Below, piece after piece: positions 1 to 8,357 of a DNA stretch of 64,000 bases (positions are counted from its first letter, which is position 1; the number at the start of each line of letters is the position of its first letter). The notes beneath the pieces were generated by a model. The model was not told the DNA's origin and did not search any database. It saw nothing but the letters and a program-made list of their open reading frames with translations. Location of the stretch: contig DDIN01000008.1 in the NCBI GenBank assembly GCA_002338565.1, forward strand, positions 108,569 through 172,568, in the 5' to 3' direction. The DNA comes from Hyphomonadaceae bacterium UBA1849 (GTDB taxonomy: Bacteria > Pseudomonadota > Alphaproteobacteria > Caulobacterales > Hyphomonadaceae). The position numbers and the translations under genes are program-made.

Positions 1-48
1 TGGTTTGGGACCAGAGGGTCGGGAGTTCGAATCTCTCCACTCCGACCA
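1..48 (+). tRNA. tRNA-Pro(UGG), 3' part only
   Basis: The window opens inside a tRNA. The loop TTTGGGA places TGG at the anticodon positions. It is followed by a 3' anticodon stem, a variable loop, a T arm with loop TTCGAAT, the 3' acceptor strand CACTCCG, discriminator A and an encoded CCA ending at 48. The 5' half lies upstream of the window. Confidence 0.9.
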
Positions 49-426
49 TTTTCCCCTTCAAAATAAAAACCACTCAGCCGTAAGACTTACGTCGCACGCA
101 ACTTCAACAGTTGAATGCGTTTAAGTATCAAGATTACTTCTTTTTAAGCATAAAAAATATCTTCATTTTCAGAACACTTGAAAATTCCCGCCCTCAATTT
201 GCATTTTAACGCATTTTTCGGTTGCATTATTTGGGAGTTTTGTGTTTAAGCACGCTTCGCATCAGGAGCAGTTACCCGTCCCCCCTCGTTACTGCTCCAT
301 TGATGTACACCCATCAGTCAGGCGTCGCGTAAGTTCCCCCGTCCCTTCCCCCCCTCCTTCGGGGAGCTTGTTTTCAAGTTTTGAGCGTGACGTCTGGCTG
401 TACCCCCTCCCAAAGAACAAAAGTCC
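49..426. other. AT-rich intergenic region with no recognised gene
   Basis: This stretch separates the tRNA from the end of the osmC-like gene. Roughly the first 190 bases are clearly more AT-rich than the rest of the window, and the last part holds C-tracts. A 66-codon frame starting with GTG at 242 has no recognisable family and proline/serine-rich low-complexity content, so I do not call it. No convincing terminator or RNA is visible. Confidence 0.5.
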
Positions 427-897
427 TCAGGCGAAGGCGTAAACAGCCTCGTGCTTTACGGGGAAATTTACCGACCGCGCGATGAAGCAGTATTTGTGGA
501 TCTCGCTGTGTATCGCGTCTGCGGCGCCCTGATCGTCACCCGTCTTCAGCGTGATCGTCGGCCGCAGCGTCGCGCCGATGAAGCGACCCGTGCCATCCGG
601 CTCTGACTCGCCATGGCCAACCGGATTATCCTCATAGCCGAGCACGGTCAGCCCGGCAGTCGATGCTAGATGAAGATACCAGAGCATGTGACAGGCCGAG
701 AGCGCTGAGATCAGCAAATCTTCCGGATTCATCAGCGATGGATCACCGCCCAGCATAGCATCATTAGAACAGGACACGACCGGCTTGCCCGGAACCGCAA
801 TGTCCCAGGTCCGGTCATATGCCTTATAGCTGCTCGTCCCACTGCCCCGATTACCTGTCCATACGATACGGGAGGTAAAATCATGGGCGCGGGACAT
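427..897 (-). CDS. OsmC/Ohr family thiol peroxidase
   Basis: A 156-residue cytoplasmic protein of the OsmC family, which reduces organic hydroperoxides with a pair of cysteines. Both expected cysteines are present: Cys69 in SALSACHM, at the start of the central helix, and Cys137 in HKYCFIARS. The length is typical for the family. The start is an ATG at 897, only five bases after the ilvD stop, so it is probably co-transcribed with ilvD. That pairing would protect an oxidant-sensitive Fe-S dehydratase, which is inference. Whether it belongs to the OsmC, Ohr or YhfA-like branch cannot be settled by eye. Confidence 0.88.
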   Translation of the reverse strand: MSRAHDFTSRIVWTGNRGSGTSSYKAYDRTWDIAVPGKPVVSCSNDAMLGGDPSLMNPEDLLISALSACHMLWYLHLASTAGLTVLGYEDNPVGHGESEPDGTGRFIGATLRPTITLKTGDDQGAADAIHSEIHKYCFIARSVNFPVKHEAVYAFA

Positions 898-902
898 AGC
901 GT

Positions 903-2753
903 TTATCTCTTCTGGTTCAGGTCTCGAACAGCGCCGCGTGCGGCGGATGTTGTAAAGGCGGCATAGGCTTTCAGCGCCTGAGAGACATTCCGCTTACGCG
1001 GCTTCTCAGGGCTATATGCAGCGTCGCCACGCTGTGCCTGAATTTCACGGCGCGCGGCAAGCTCAGTTTCCGAAAGACGCAGAGAAATTGTGCGGCTCGG
1101 AATATCAATGTCGATCATGTCGCCATTCTGGACGAGCGCAATCGTGCCGCCCTCAGCAGCTTCCGGAGAGACGTGACCGATAGAGAGACCCGACGTACCG
1201 CCAGAGAAGCGACCATCGGTGATCAGCGCGCACGCTTTTCCGAGACCTTTGGATTTCAGATAGCTGGTCGGATAGAGCATTTCCTGCATGCCCGGGCCAC
1301 CGCGCGGACCTTCATAGCGAATGACGACCACATCGCCCTCAACCACTTTGCCGGTGAGGATAGCGGAAACCGCATCATCCTGACTTTCATAGACCTTCGC
1401 GGGACCGGAGAATTTCAGGATGGAATCGTCAACGCCTGCCGTCTTCACGATACAGCCATCAATCGCCAGATTGCCGGAGAGGACCGCAAGGCCGCCATCC
1501 TGACTGAAGGCATGCTCTTTTGAGCGAATGACGCCGTTCTCACGGTCAATGTCGAGGCTTTCCCAACGGCTTGCCTGGCTGAAGGCTGTTTGCGTTGGCA
1601 CGCCGCCAGGCGCTGCAGAGTAAAGCTCGCGCGCAGTGTTCGACGTCGAGATGGTGATGTCCCACTGGTCAATGGCATCGCCAATCGTTGGCGCGTGAAC
1701 CGTCGGCAGATTGCGGTGCAGAAGTTCTGCGCGATCCAGCTCACCGAGGATAGACATGATGCCGCCTGCGCGGTGTACGTCTTCCATATGGACGTCGTCT
1801 TTAGCAGGCGCGACCTTACACAGGCACGGCACTTTGCGAGAGAGCCGGTCGATATCATCCATGGTGAAATCGATTTCCCCCTCAATCGCAGACGCGAGAA
1901 GGTGGAGCACGGTATTGGTTGAACCGCCCATCGCAATGTCGAGGCTCATCGCGTTCTCAAACGCCTCAAAGCTCGCGATAGAGCGTGGCAGAACGCTCTC
2001 ATCATCCTGTTCGTAATAACGCTTACAATTATCAACGATCAGACGCCCTGCTTCGAGGAAGAGACGCTTACGGTCCGCGTGCGTTGCAAGTGTAGACCCA
2101 TTGCCCGGCAGAGACAGGCCCAGCGCTTCTGTGAGGCAGTTCATGGAGTTCGCTGTGAACATGCCGGAGCAAGAACCGCATGTCGGGCAAGCCGAGCGTT
2201 CAATCGCCTGCACATCTTCGTCGGAGACATTCTCGTCCGCAGCTGCAACCATCGCATCAACGAGGTCGAGCGCGATCTCCTTGCCGTCTTTGACAACCTT
2301 ACCGGCTTCCATAGGGCCACCGGAAACAAACACAGCCGGAATATTGAGGCGCATTGCAGCCATCAGCATACCCGGCGTGATCTTATCGCAGTTGGAAATA
2401 CAGACCATCGCATCGGCGCAGTGCGCATTGACCATATACTCGACGCTGTCCGCGATCAGCTCACGCGATGGCAGCGAATAGAGCATGCCGTCATGGCCCA
2501 TCGCGATACCGTCATCGACAGCAATCGTATTGAATTCTTTGGCAACGCCGCCCGCCGCTTCGATTTCTCGCGCAACCATCTGGCCGAGGTCTTTCAAATG
2601 GACATGGCCCGGCACGAACTGGGTGAAAGAGTTCACCACAGCGATAATCGGCTTACCGAAATCGCCGTCTTTCATACCTGTCGCGCGCCATAGACCACGA
2701 GCGCCCGCCATGTTGCGGCCATGTGTGGAAGTACGTGAACGATAATTCGGCAT
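903..2753 (-). CDS. ilvD: Dihydroxy-acid dehydratase
   Basis: Converts 2,3-dihydroxy-isovalerate and -methylvalerate to the 2-keto acids in branched-chain amino acid synthesis. The protein is 616 residues, the same length as E. coli IlvD. Fe-S ligand cysteines are visible at Cys122 (NCDKITPGM) and in CPTCGSC (Cys189, Cys192, Cys195), and the C-terminal TDGRFSGGTSG motif is intact. The start is ATG at 2753. It appears to be the first gene of a two-gene unit with the osmC-like gene. No leader peptide or attenuator is evident upstream. Confidence 0.97.
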   Translation of the reverse strand: MPNYRSRTSTHGRNMAGARGLWRATGMKDGDFGKPIIAVVNSFTQFVPGHVHLKDLGQMVAREIEAAGGVAKEFNTIAVDDGIAMGHDGMLYSLPSRELIADSVEYMVNAHCADAMVCISNCDKITPGMLMAAMRLNIPAVFVSGGPMEAGKVVKDGKEIALDLVDAMVAAADENVSDEDVQAIERSACPTCGSCSGMFTANSMNCLTEALGLSLPGNGSTLATHADRKRLFLEAGRLIVDNCKRYYEQDDESVLPRSIASFEAFENAMSLDIAMGGSTNTVLHLLASAIEGEIDFTMDDIDRLSRKVPCLCKVAPAKDDVHMEDVHRAGGIMSILGELDRAELLHRNLPTVHAPTIGDAIDQWDITISTSNTARELYSAAPGGVPTQTAFSQASRWESLDIDRENGVIRSKEHAFSQDGGLAVLSGNLAIDGCIVKTAGVDDSILKFSGPAKVYESQDDAVSAILTGKVVEGDVVVIRYEGPRGGPGMQEMLYPTSYLKSKGLGKACALITDGRFSGGTSGLSIGHVSPEAAEGGTIALVQNGDMIDIDIPSRTISLRLSETELAARREIQAQRGDAAYSPEKPRKRNVSQALKAYAAFTTSAARGAVRDLNQKR

Positions 2754-2977
2754 AGTCTTACTCTTTCGGCTGAACGTCCGGCGGCTCAGGCACGCAACGG
2801 ACCCTCTCTGCCCTATCAGGCGAAACCAAAGCTCGCAAGAATAGACGCAAGTAATTCGCGCCGATTGAGGTCATTTTTTGCTCGTATACACTTCAACAAG
2901 CGATGAGTTGGTGGAAAAATCGACGAATGCACCGCTCTAAAGGATTTTATTCCGGTAGAGATGCGCCTCGATCAGGC

Positions 2978-3712
2978 TCAACGGGCACCAAATACAGCTC
3001 TGAGGTCAGCCATAGCGGGCATAACTCCAAGAAGGAGAAGCAGCCCCGCCACGGGCAATAGTCCGCCAGCCGCCCAGCCCTGAATAATCAGCGCGCCGCA
3101 AATTCCACCCACGAGAAACGCAATGAAAACGCTGAGATAGAGCACCATACGAACCAGGTCTGCACGCCGCGCCCTGCCTGCAAGCCAGCGACCGATCTCG
3201 ATACCAAGATCGGTAGAGAGCCCCGTCACATGTGTGGTCCGCACAACGGCTGTAGAGGCTTTCGTGATCAGCGCGTTTTGCAGTCCCATCAGAAAGCAGA
3301 GCATGGCTGCAATAAAAGGTACCAGAGAGACGCCATCGCTGAATACACCGCTCAACAGAACGATCAGGACCAGCAGGAAGGCCTCAATCAGCAAAGGGAT
3401 ACTATATTGCGAGGCTAATCTACGCCTGCGCGCCTGAAGCACGAGCAGCGTCGTAAAGGCGGCCCCCGCGATGAAACAGATGATGAGCCCGAACAGTGCG
3501 GCAGCAGGCAGCGCCAGCCCAAGCGCGGCATCATCTGCTACGGCGGAGAGAATACCCGTCATATGAGACGTGTAGCGCCCGACGAGGAAGAACCCGCCCG
3601 CATTGATGTAACCGGCGATAAACGCGAGCAGCAGTCCGAGTTGCCAGTTTTTGGCTGGCGTTCGTCGCCTGTCGGCGAGTTTAAATATGGATACGGGCAC
3701 CAGTCTCTGCAT
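2978..3712 (-). CDS. DUF1275 (YoaK-like) integral membrane protein
   Basis: A 244-residue protein with about six hydrophobic segments. The DUF1275 pattern is present near the N-terminus (AFIAGYINAGGFFLVGRYTS) and in the LMGLQNALITK...VRTTHVTG block. The function of the family is unknown; some members are described as possible transporters. It is divergent from the TonB receptor gene, with about 170 bases between the two starts, so the Fur-like site there could affect both genes. Confidence 0.85.
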   Translation of the reverse strand: MQRLVPVSIFKLADRRRTPAKNWQLGLLLAFIAGYINAGGFFLVGRYTSHMTGILSAVADDAALGLALPAAALFGLIICFIAGAAFTTLLVLQARRRRLASQYSIPLLIEAFLLVLIVLLSGVFSDGVSLVPFIAAMLCFLMGLQNALITKASTAVVRTTHVTGLSTDLGIEIGRWLAGRARRADLVRMVLYLSVFIAFLVGGICGALIIQGWAAGGLLPVAGLLLLLGVMPAMADLRAVFGAR

Positions 3713-3847
3713 TGCTTAAAACGCATACCATTATTCCCGCCTTTCAAACACCAACCACGCCGCGCACGCCTCCCCCGTGAAAATATTTTGAGAAATCTTC
3801 CTCGACTCTGTTGCAAATGATTTGCAAGAGCATTACCCCACGATTAC

Positions 3848-3866
3848 GCAAATGAGAATTATTCGC
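3848..3866 (+). promoter_or_regulatory. Fur-box-like site
   Basis: The 19-mer GCAAATGAGAATTATTCGC lies 16 bases before the receptor start codon. It matches the E. coli Fur consensus at 13 of 19 positions and is roughly palindromic. Alphaproteobacterial iron regulators can differ (Fur, Irr, RirA), so the identity of the repressor is inference. Confidence 0.55.
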
Positions 3867-3882
3867 AAAACTAGGGGTAGTT

Positions 3883-6054
3883 ATGAAAAACGGATTTCTG
3901 CGAAGCATCAGCGCAATGGCTATCGGGCTCGCCGTCGCGCAGGGACTTGCCGCACAAGCTGACGATGCCGACCCGATTGAACCGGCTTACGGAGACACTG
4001 AAGAGCGCATGCTGGACAACATCGTGGTCACGGCGGCAGGCTTCCAGCAAAACATCGTAGACGCACCGGCCAGCATCACCTTGCTCCCTGCCGAAGAGCT
4101 GGAACAGCAGCGCGTGAACAGTCTGGCAGAAGCACTCCGCAATGTGCCTGGTGTCGATATCGGCAATGGCGTCGGCAAAACAGGTGGCCAGAGCATCACC
4201 ATTCGCGGCATGCCGAGCGATTATACCCTCGTACTGGTAGACGGGCGTCGTCAGAACGCTGCCGGCAATGTCACGCCTAACGGCTTCGGCGACACATCTG
4301 CAAACTTCATCCCCCCTGTTTCCGCGACCGAGCGTATCGAAGTTGTGCGTGGCCCAATGTCTACGCTTTACGGCTCTGACGCGATGGGCGGCGTGGTGAA
4401 CATCATCACACGCACGCCTGACGAAGAGTTCGGCATTGATCTCGGCGTCGACGCAACGCTGCAGGGCGATGATGATTTCGGCAACAGCTATAACACCACG
4501 CTCTATGCCGATGGTCCGGTCGTACCCGGTCAGCTCGCTTTTGCCGTGCGGGGCCGTTATTTCGAACGCGAAGCCTCTGAACTGGTCTTCACAGACGCGA
4601 ACGGTGACCCGATCGAAGTGTCACGTCGTGGCCCGTCCCCTGTAGAAGGCACGATCTGGTCTGCCGGTGGCCGCCTCACCTACACGCCGAATGACAATCA
4701 CCGCATCTGGTTCGACGCCGACATCAACGAACAGTCCTTCGACAACTCGCAAGGCCAGCTCGGCACGCTGGGCACACGCGGCTATGCCGACGAGCTTCAG
4801 TTCAACCGTGAGCAGTTTGTGCTGGCTTATACAGGCGAAATCCTGGACGGCGTGCTCGACGCTGACATTACCCGCAACACAACAGAAACACTCGGACGCG
4901 TCCTGCCGTCTGATGTCGCTGGCACGAACCGCCTTGCGGGCGACCCGCGCGATCTGGAAGCGACCAACACAATTTATAATGGCCGTTTCTACCGTACGGT
5001 TGGCCAGCACACATTTACAATTGGCGGCCAGTTCTGGGATGCCGAAATGGTTGACGGCGTCGCAGCAGAACCTTTCAGCCATGAGCAATGGGCTCTATTC
5101 GCGGAAAACGAATGGCGCATCATTGACGATCTCGCGCTGACCGTTGGCGGCCGATACGACAATCACAGCACGTTCGGCGAACAATTCTCTCCACGCGCCT
5201 ACCTCGTTTGGACTGCAAACGATTATCTGACCCTGAAGGGCGGCGTCAGCCGTGGCTTTAAAACGCCGCGTCTTGAGCAGATTGCGTCCGGCATTATCGG
5301 TTTCCGTGGTCAGGGCACCATCCCTGTACTCGGCACACCGACACTGCAGCCGGAAACAAGCACAACCTATGAGGCAGGCGTTTACTTCACAGACGGCCGA
5401 GGCCTTACAGGTAACCTGACCGTGTTCCAGAACACGTTTGAAGATAAGATCGCTAACGGCCCGGAGCTGATCAACTGCGCCTATGCGCTGACAGAAGCCG
5501 AATACAACGCCCTGCCGGCGTCCGATTCGTGTGTTGATTACGGCTACTGGCCACGCCCGGCGACCTTCTCACAGTCTATAAACGTGGATGAGGCCGAAAC
5601 GCGCGGCGTCGAGGCGTCTCTGCGTCAGGCTTTCGAGGACGTCACTATCTCGCTCAACTACACCTATCAGGACAGCGAGCAAAAGAGCGGGCCGAGCATT
5701 GGCGAGCCACTTGTGAACGTGCCACAGCACCAGCTGAATTCGCGTGTGAACTGGGATGTCACTTCGGACATCAATCTCTGGATCCGCGGCGAATACGCAT
5801 CAGAACGCTATCGCGGTGCAGGTGAAGCGCAGGACCAGCTCGGAGACTATTCAAGCTACGTCCTGTTCAACCTTGGCGGCGGCTGGCGCGCGAACGACCA
5901 TGTCACGTTCAATGCTACGATTGATAACCTACTCGATGAGGATTTCATCCAGTACATGCCTTATACGAGCCGTGGCTCGCAGGCTTATTCGAATGAGTAT
6001 GCGATCAATCAGGAACCGCGTCGCCTCTGGCTCTCGGTGAATGTGAGCTACTAA
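3883..6054 (+). CDS. TonB-dependent receptor, siderophore type
   Basis: A 723-residue outer-membrane receptor with an N-terminal signal peptide ending near LAAQA, a TonB-box-like LDNIVVTA segment, a plug domain (AEALRNVPGVDIG, ITIRGM, VEVVRGP-type motif, LYGSDAMGGVVNIITR) and a barrel ending in aromatic residues (WLSVNVSY). The FKTPRLEQ motif and the overall layout recall CirA/FepA-type receptors, suggesting import of a ferric siderophore. It starts at ATG 3883 behind AGGGG. A Fur-like site sits immediately upstream, consistent with iron repression. The substrate is not determined. Confidence 0.9.
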   Translation: MKNGFLRSISAMAIGLAVAQGLAAQADDADPIEPAYGDTEERMLDNIVVTAAGFQQNIVDAPASITLLPAEELEQQRVNSLAEALRNVPGVDIGNGVGKTGGQSITIRGMPSDYTLVLVDGRRQNAAGNVTPNGFGDTSANFIPPVSATERIEVVRGPMSTLYGSDAMGGVVNIITRTPDEEFGIDLGVDATLQGDDDFGNSYNTTLYADGPVVPGQLAFAVRGRYFEREASELVFTDANGDPIEVSRRGPSPVEGTIWSAGGRLTYTPNDNHRIWFDADINEQSFDNSQGQLGTLGTRGYADELQFNREQFVLAYTGEILDGVLDADITRNTTETLGRVLPSDVAGTNRLAGDPRDLEATNTIYNGRFYRTVGQHTFTIGGQFWDAEMVDGVAAEPFSHEQWALFAENEWRIIDDLALTVGGRYDNHSTFGEQFSPRAYLVWTANDYLTLKGGVSRGFKTPRLEQIASGIIGFRGQGTIPVLGTPTLQPETSTTYEAGVYFTDGRGLTGNLTVFQNTFEDKIANGPELINCAYALTEAEYNALPASDSCVDYGYWPRPATFSQSINVDEAETRGVEASLRQAFEDVTISLNYTYQDSEQKSGPSIGEPLVNVPQHQLNSRVNWDVTSDINLWIRGEYASERYRGAGEAQDQLGDYSSYVLFNLGGGWRANDHVTFNATIDNLLDEDFIQYMPYTSRGSQAYSNEYAINQEPRRLWLSVNVSY

Positions 6055-6062
6055 GCATACAA

Positions 6063-6090
6063 AACGCCCCGGCCGGTTGGTCGGGGCGTT
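6063..6090. terminator. Bidirectional hairpin between convergent genes
   Basis: AACGCCCCG and CGGGGCGTT form a nine-pair stem around a ten-base loop. The T-tract is better on the minus strand (TTTT follows the stem), so it mainly terminates the pirin gene and probably also the receptor gene. Confidence 0.75.
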
Positions 6091-6115
6091 GTTCAATTCG
6101 GATGTCTACAAAGAC

Positions 6116-6982
6116 CTAGTCCGGAATGCCGCCAAAACGGCCGGACTGGAAATCGGCAAACGCCTGATGGATTTCCTGCACGGTGTTCATGACGAACGGG
6201 CCATGACCGACCACAGGCTCGTCAATCGGCTCACCAGTCAGCACAAGCAGGACCGTATTCTCACCGGCGGTGAAGGTCGCGCCTTCACCTTCAACAGAAT
6301 AACGCGCTGCCTCACCCGCATTCACGCGATATCCGCCTGCATCAATATGGCCGGACATGACGACCAGCATGGTGTTGTGGCCATCGGGAATATCCAGCGT
6401 CATCTCACCAGCGCGGGAGAGCTTCACATCCCAGATATTCATCGGCGTGAAGGTCGATGCAGCGCCTTTGACGCCATGCAGTTCACCCGCAATGAGGCGC
6501 GCCTTACCGCCATCAAACTCCACAACCGGAATTTCGGCATCGAGGATCGCCTGATAGCGCGGATGCACCATCTTATCCTTCTTCGGCAGGTTCACCCATA
6601 GCTGACACATGCGGAATGGCCCGCCCTTTTCCGAATAGGCCTGAGAATGAAACTCCTCATGGATCACGCCAGCACCGGCTGTCATCCATTGAACATCGCC
6701 CGGCCCGATCGTGCCGCCACCGCCATGTGAATCGCGGTGGCTCACCTCGCCATCATAAACAATAGTCACCGTCTCGAAGCCGCGGTGCGGGTGCTGTCCA
6801 ACGCCGCGCGGACGTCCGGTATCGTTTGGCGGAAATGCGTAAGGGTTGCCATAATCCAGCATGAGAAACGGACTGATCGCGGCCGTATCACCATTATAGC
6901 TGAACAGAGAGCGCACATAGAACCCGTCGCCGACCCAATGGCTTTGCGGGGCGCGCATGATCTGTACGAAACTCTTGGTCAT
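6116..6982 (-). CDS. Pirin family protein
   Basis: A 288-residue bicupin. The N-terminal cupin carries the pirin metal-binding set: HPHRGFETVT, then HRDSHGGGG and GVIHEEFHS, supplying three His and one Glu. The typical GPGDVQWMTAGAG motif is also present. Bacterial pirins are metal-dependent quercetinase-like enzymes or regulators of metabolism; the role here is unknown. It converges on the TonB receptor gene and shares its terminator. Confidence 0.93.
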   Translation of the reverse strand: MTKSFVQIMRAPQSHWVGDGFYVRSLFSYNGDTAAISPFLMLDYGNPYAFPPNDTGRPRGVGQHPHRGFETVTIVYDGEVSHRDSHGGGGTIGPGDVQWMTAGAGVIHEEFHSQAYSEKGGPFRMCQLWVNLPKKDKMVHPRYQAILDAEIPVVEFDGGKARLIAGELHGVKGAASTFTPMNIWDVKLSRAGEMTLDIPDGHNTMLVVMSGHIDAGGYRVNAGEAARYSVEGEGATFTAGENTVLLVLTGEPIDEPVVGHGPFVMNTVQEIHQAFADFQSGRFGGIPD

Positions 6983-7128
6983 TTTCTTTTCCTTTCAACC
7001 TGCCCTTCACTGACCTTGGAAGGACCGGCATTTCTGGTCTGATAAAGGATATGTTTCACGACGCCGCGCCCACAAGTACGTTCCCGCAGGTGCCTATAAT
7101 GAAATCAAAGAAAACAAGCACCTTCAGG

Positions 7129-8274
7129 CTACAAACACCTTTTGAGGCCGGACGCCAGCCGATCCATATCGTGCTCAGTTATGTGGAGATACGAAGCAAA
7201 CCTCAGCGAATTGCCCCGTCTACTGATGAAAATCTTCTCATCCGCCAACGCTGGCAAAAGGTCATCCGGCAGACCGTCCGGTGAACTTGCACCTAAAATA
7301 TTCGGCGCGCGAAATCTCGTTTCGACCGGTGTCAGCCCGACCTCTTCAAGCAATGATACAATCTGCGTGTTCAGCGTGTTGAGAGTTTCAGAAATATTCC
7401 CGATTCCCCAATCGGCGATCTGTTCGAGCGCGGCGATGCCGCCCGGTATGAGCGCGGGTAAAGACTTTTCGCCCATATCGAACCGCCGCGCACCCTGCTG
7501 ATAGGTTGAAGAGTATTCTGCAAGCTTCTCGAAAATGTGTGCGCCTTCACGGTTCATCCATGTTTCTTCGATCGGGCGCGCTTTATGCCATTTCGGATCG
7601 ACATAGAGAGAACTCAAAGCATACGGAAACAGCATCCATTTATAGCCAGCCGTCGCGACGAAATCCGGCTTCACGCGGCCAAAATCAAATGGAATGACCG
7701 TCAGTGACTGGGTCAGGTCATAAACCTGAAAAGCGCCCTGAGCGCGCGCCGCGTCAGAGACTTTGACGACATCAATCATCGCGCCCGTGCCCCAATGGCA
7801 ATGCGGCAGAGACAAAAGCTTCGTAGCTGGCGTGATGGCCTCCAGTATTGCGCTGGTCCAGTCATGATCGGGCGGCGTCTTCACCGTCTTTATGCTTGCG
7901 CCAGTTTCCTCACTCACCCGCTTCCAGGTAAGATACGTGGACGGAAACGTCTCGGCGATCATGAGGATTTCATCGCCCGGCTTTAGATGCGGCGACAAAG
8001 CCTGCGCTGCGGTCGCCAGCCCATAACTGGCAGACGGCATGAGCGCGAAATTGTCAGCTTTGGTATCCGTAATCTGGCCTAGCAACTCGCGCAGCTGCTC
8101 CGGCTGTGAGAAGAAGTCGGTCGGCGCGACCTGCCATGGGCGCTCTTTATGGCGCAGACCTTCAATCATCGCCGCGCTGGAGGCTTTCAACTGCGGCCCC
8201 TGATAGGCGCAATTAAAGTAGGCGACATCCTCGGGAATATCGAAAAGCGCGCGCTGGGATGGGATTACCGGCAT
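7129..8274 (-). CDS. Class V aminotransferase-fold PLP enzyme
   Basis: A 381-residue PLP-dependent enzyme of the cysteine desulfurase/kynureninase superfamily. The PLP lysine is in ATAGYKWMLFPYA and the preceding aspartate in QVYDLTQS. SLPHCHWGTGAMIDV is the typical cofactor-ring segment. No Cys loop typical of IscS is present, so a desulfurase assignment is not supported. The substrate is unknown. The start is ATG at 8274, and it is divergent from the ABC-F gene. Confidence 0.85.
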   Translation of the reverse strand: MPVIPSQRALFDIPEDVAYFNCAYQGPQLKASSAAMIEGLRHKERPWQVAPTDFFSQPEQLRELLGQITDTKADNFALMPSASYGLATAAQALSPHLKPGDEILMIAETFPSTYLTWKRVSEETGASIKTVKTPPDHDWTSAILEAITPATKLLSLPHCHWGTGAMIDVVKVSDAARAQGAFQVYDLTQSLTVIPFDFGRVKPDFVATAGYKWMLFPYALSSLYVDPKWHKARPIEETWMNREGAHIFEKLAEYSSTYQQGARRFDMGEKSLPALIPGGIAALEQIADWGIGNISETLNTLNTQIVSLLEEVGLTPVETRFRAPNILGASSPDGLPDDLLPALADEKIFISRRGNSLRFASYLHITEHDMDRLASGLKRCL

Positions 8275-8357
8275 ATCTGAGCCCCTTCTCTGCCCTTATT
8301 CCTCAGTACACACTTTCTTCCCTTGCCAAAACGGGCACGACCAACGAAATAGCGCCC

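Noticed and set aside
242..442. 66-codon frame after the tRNA-Pro
   Set aside because: GTG start without a ribosome-binding site, low-complexity Pro/Ser sequence and no family resemblance.
6077..6601. 174-codon frame antisense to pirin
   Set aside because: It begins in the terminator between convergent genes and overlaps the intact pirin gene; no motif.
7089..7124. AGGTGC...GCACCT inverted repeat downstream of the PLP enzyme gene, considered a terminator
   Set aside because: The loop exceeds 20 bases and no T-tract follows on the minus strand.
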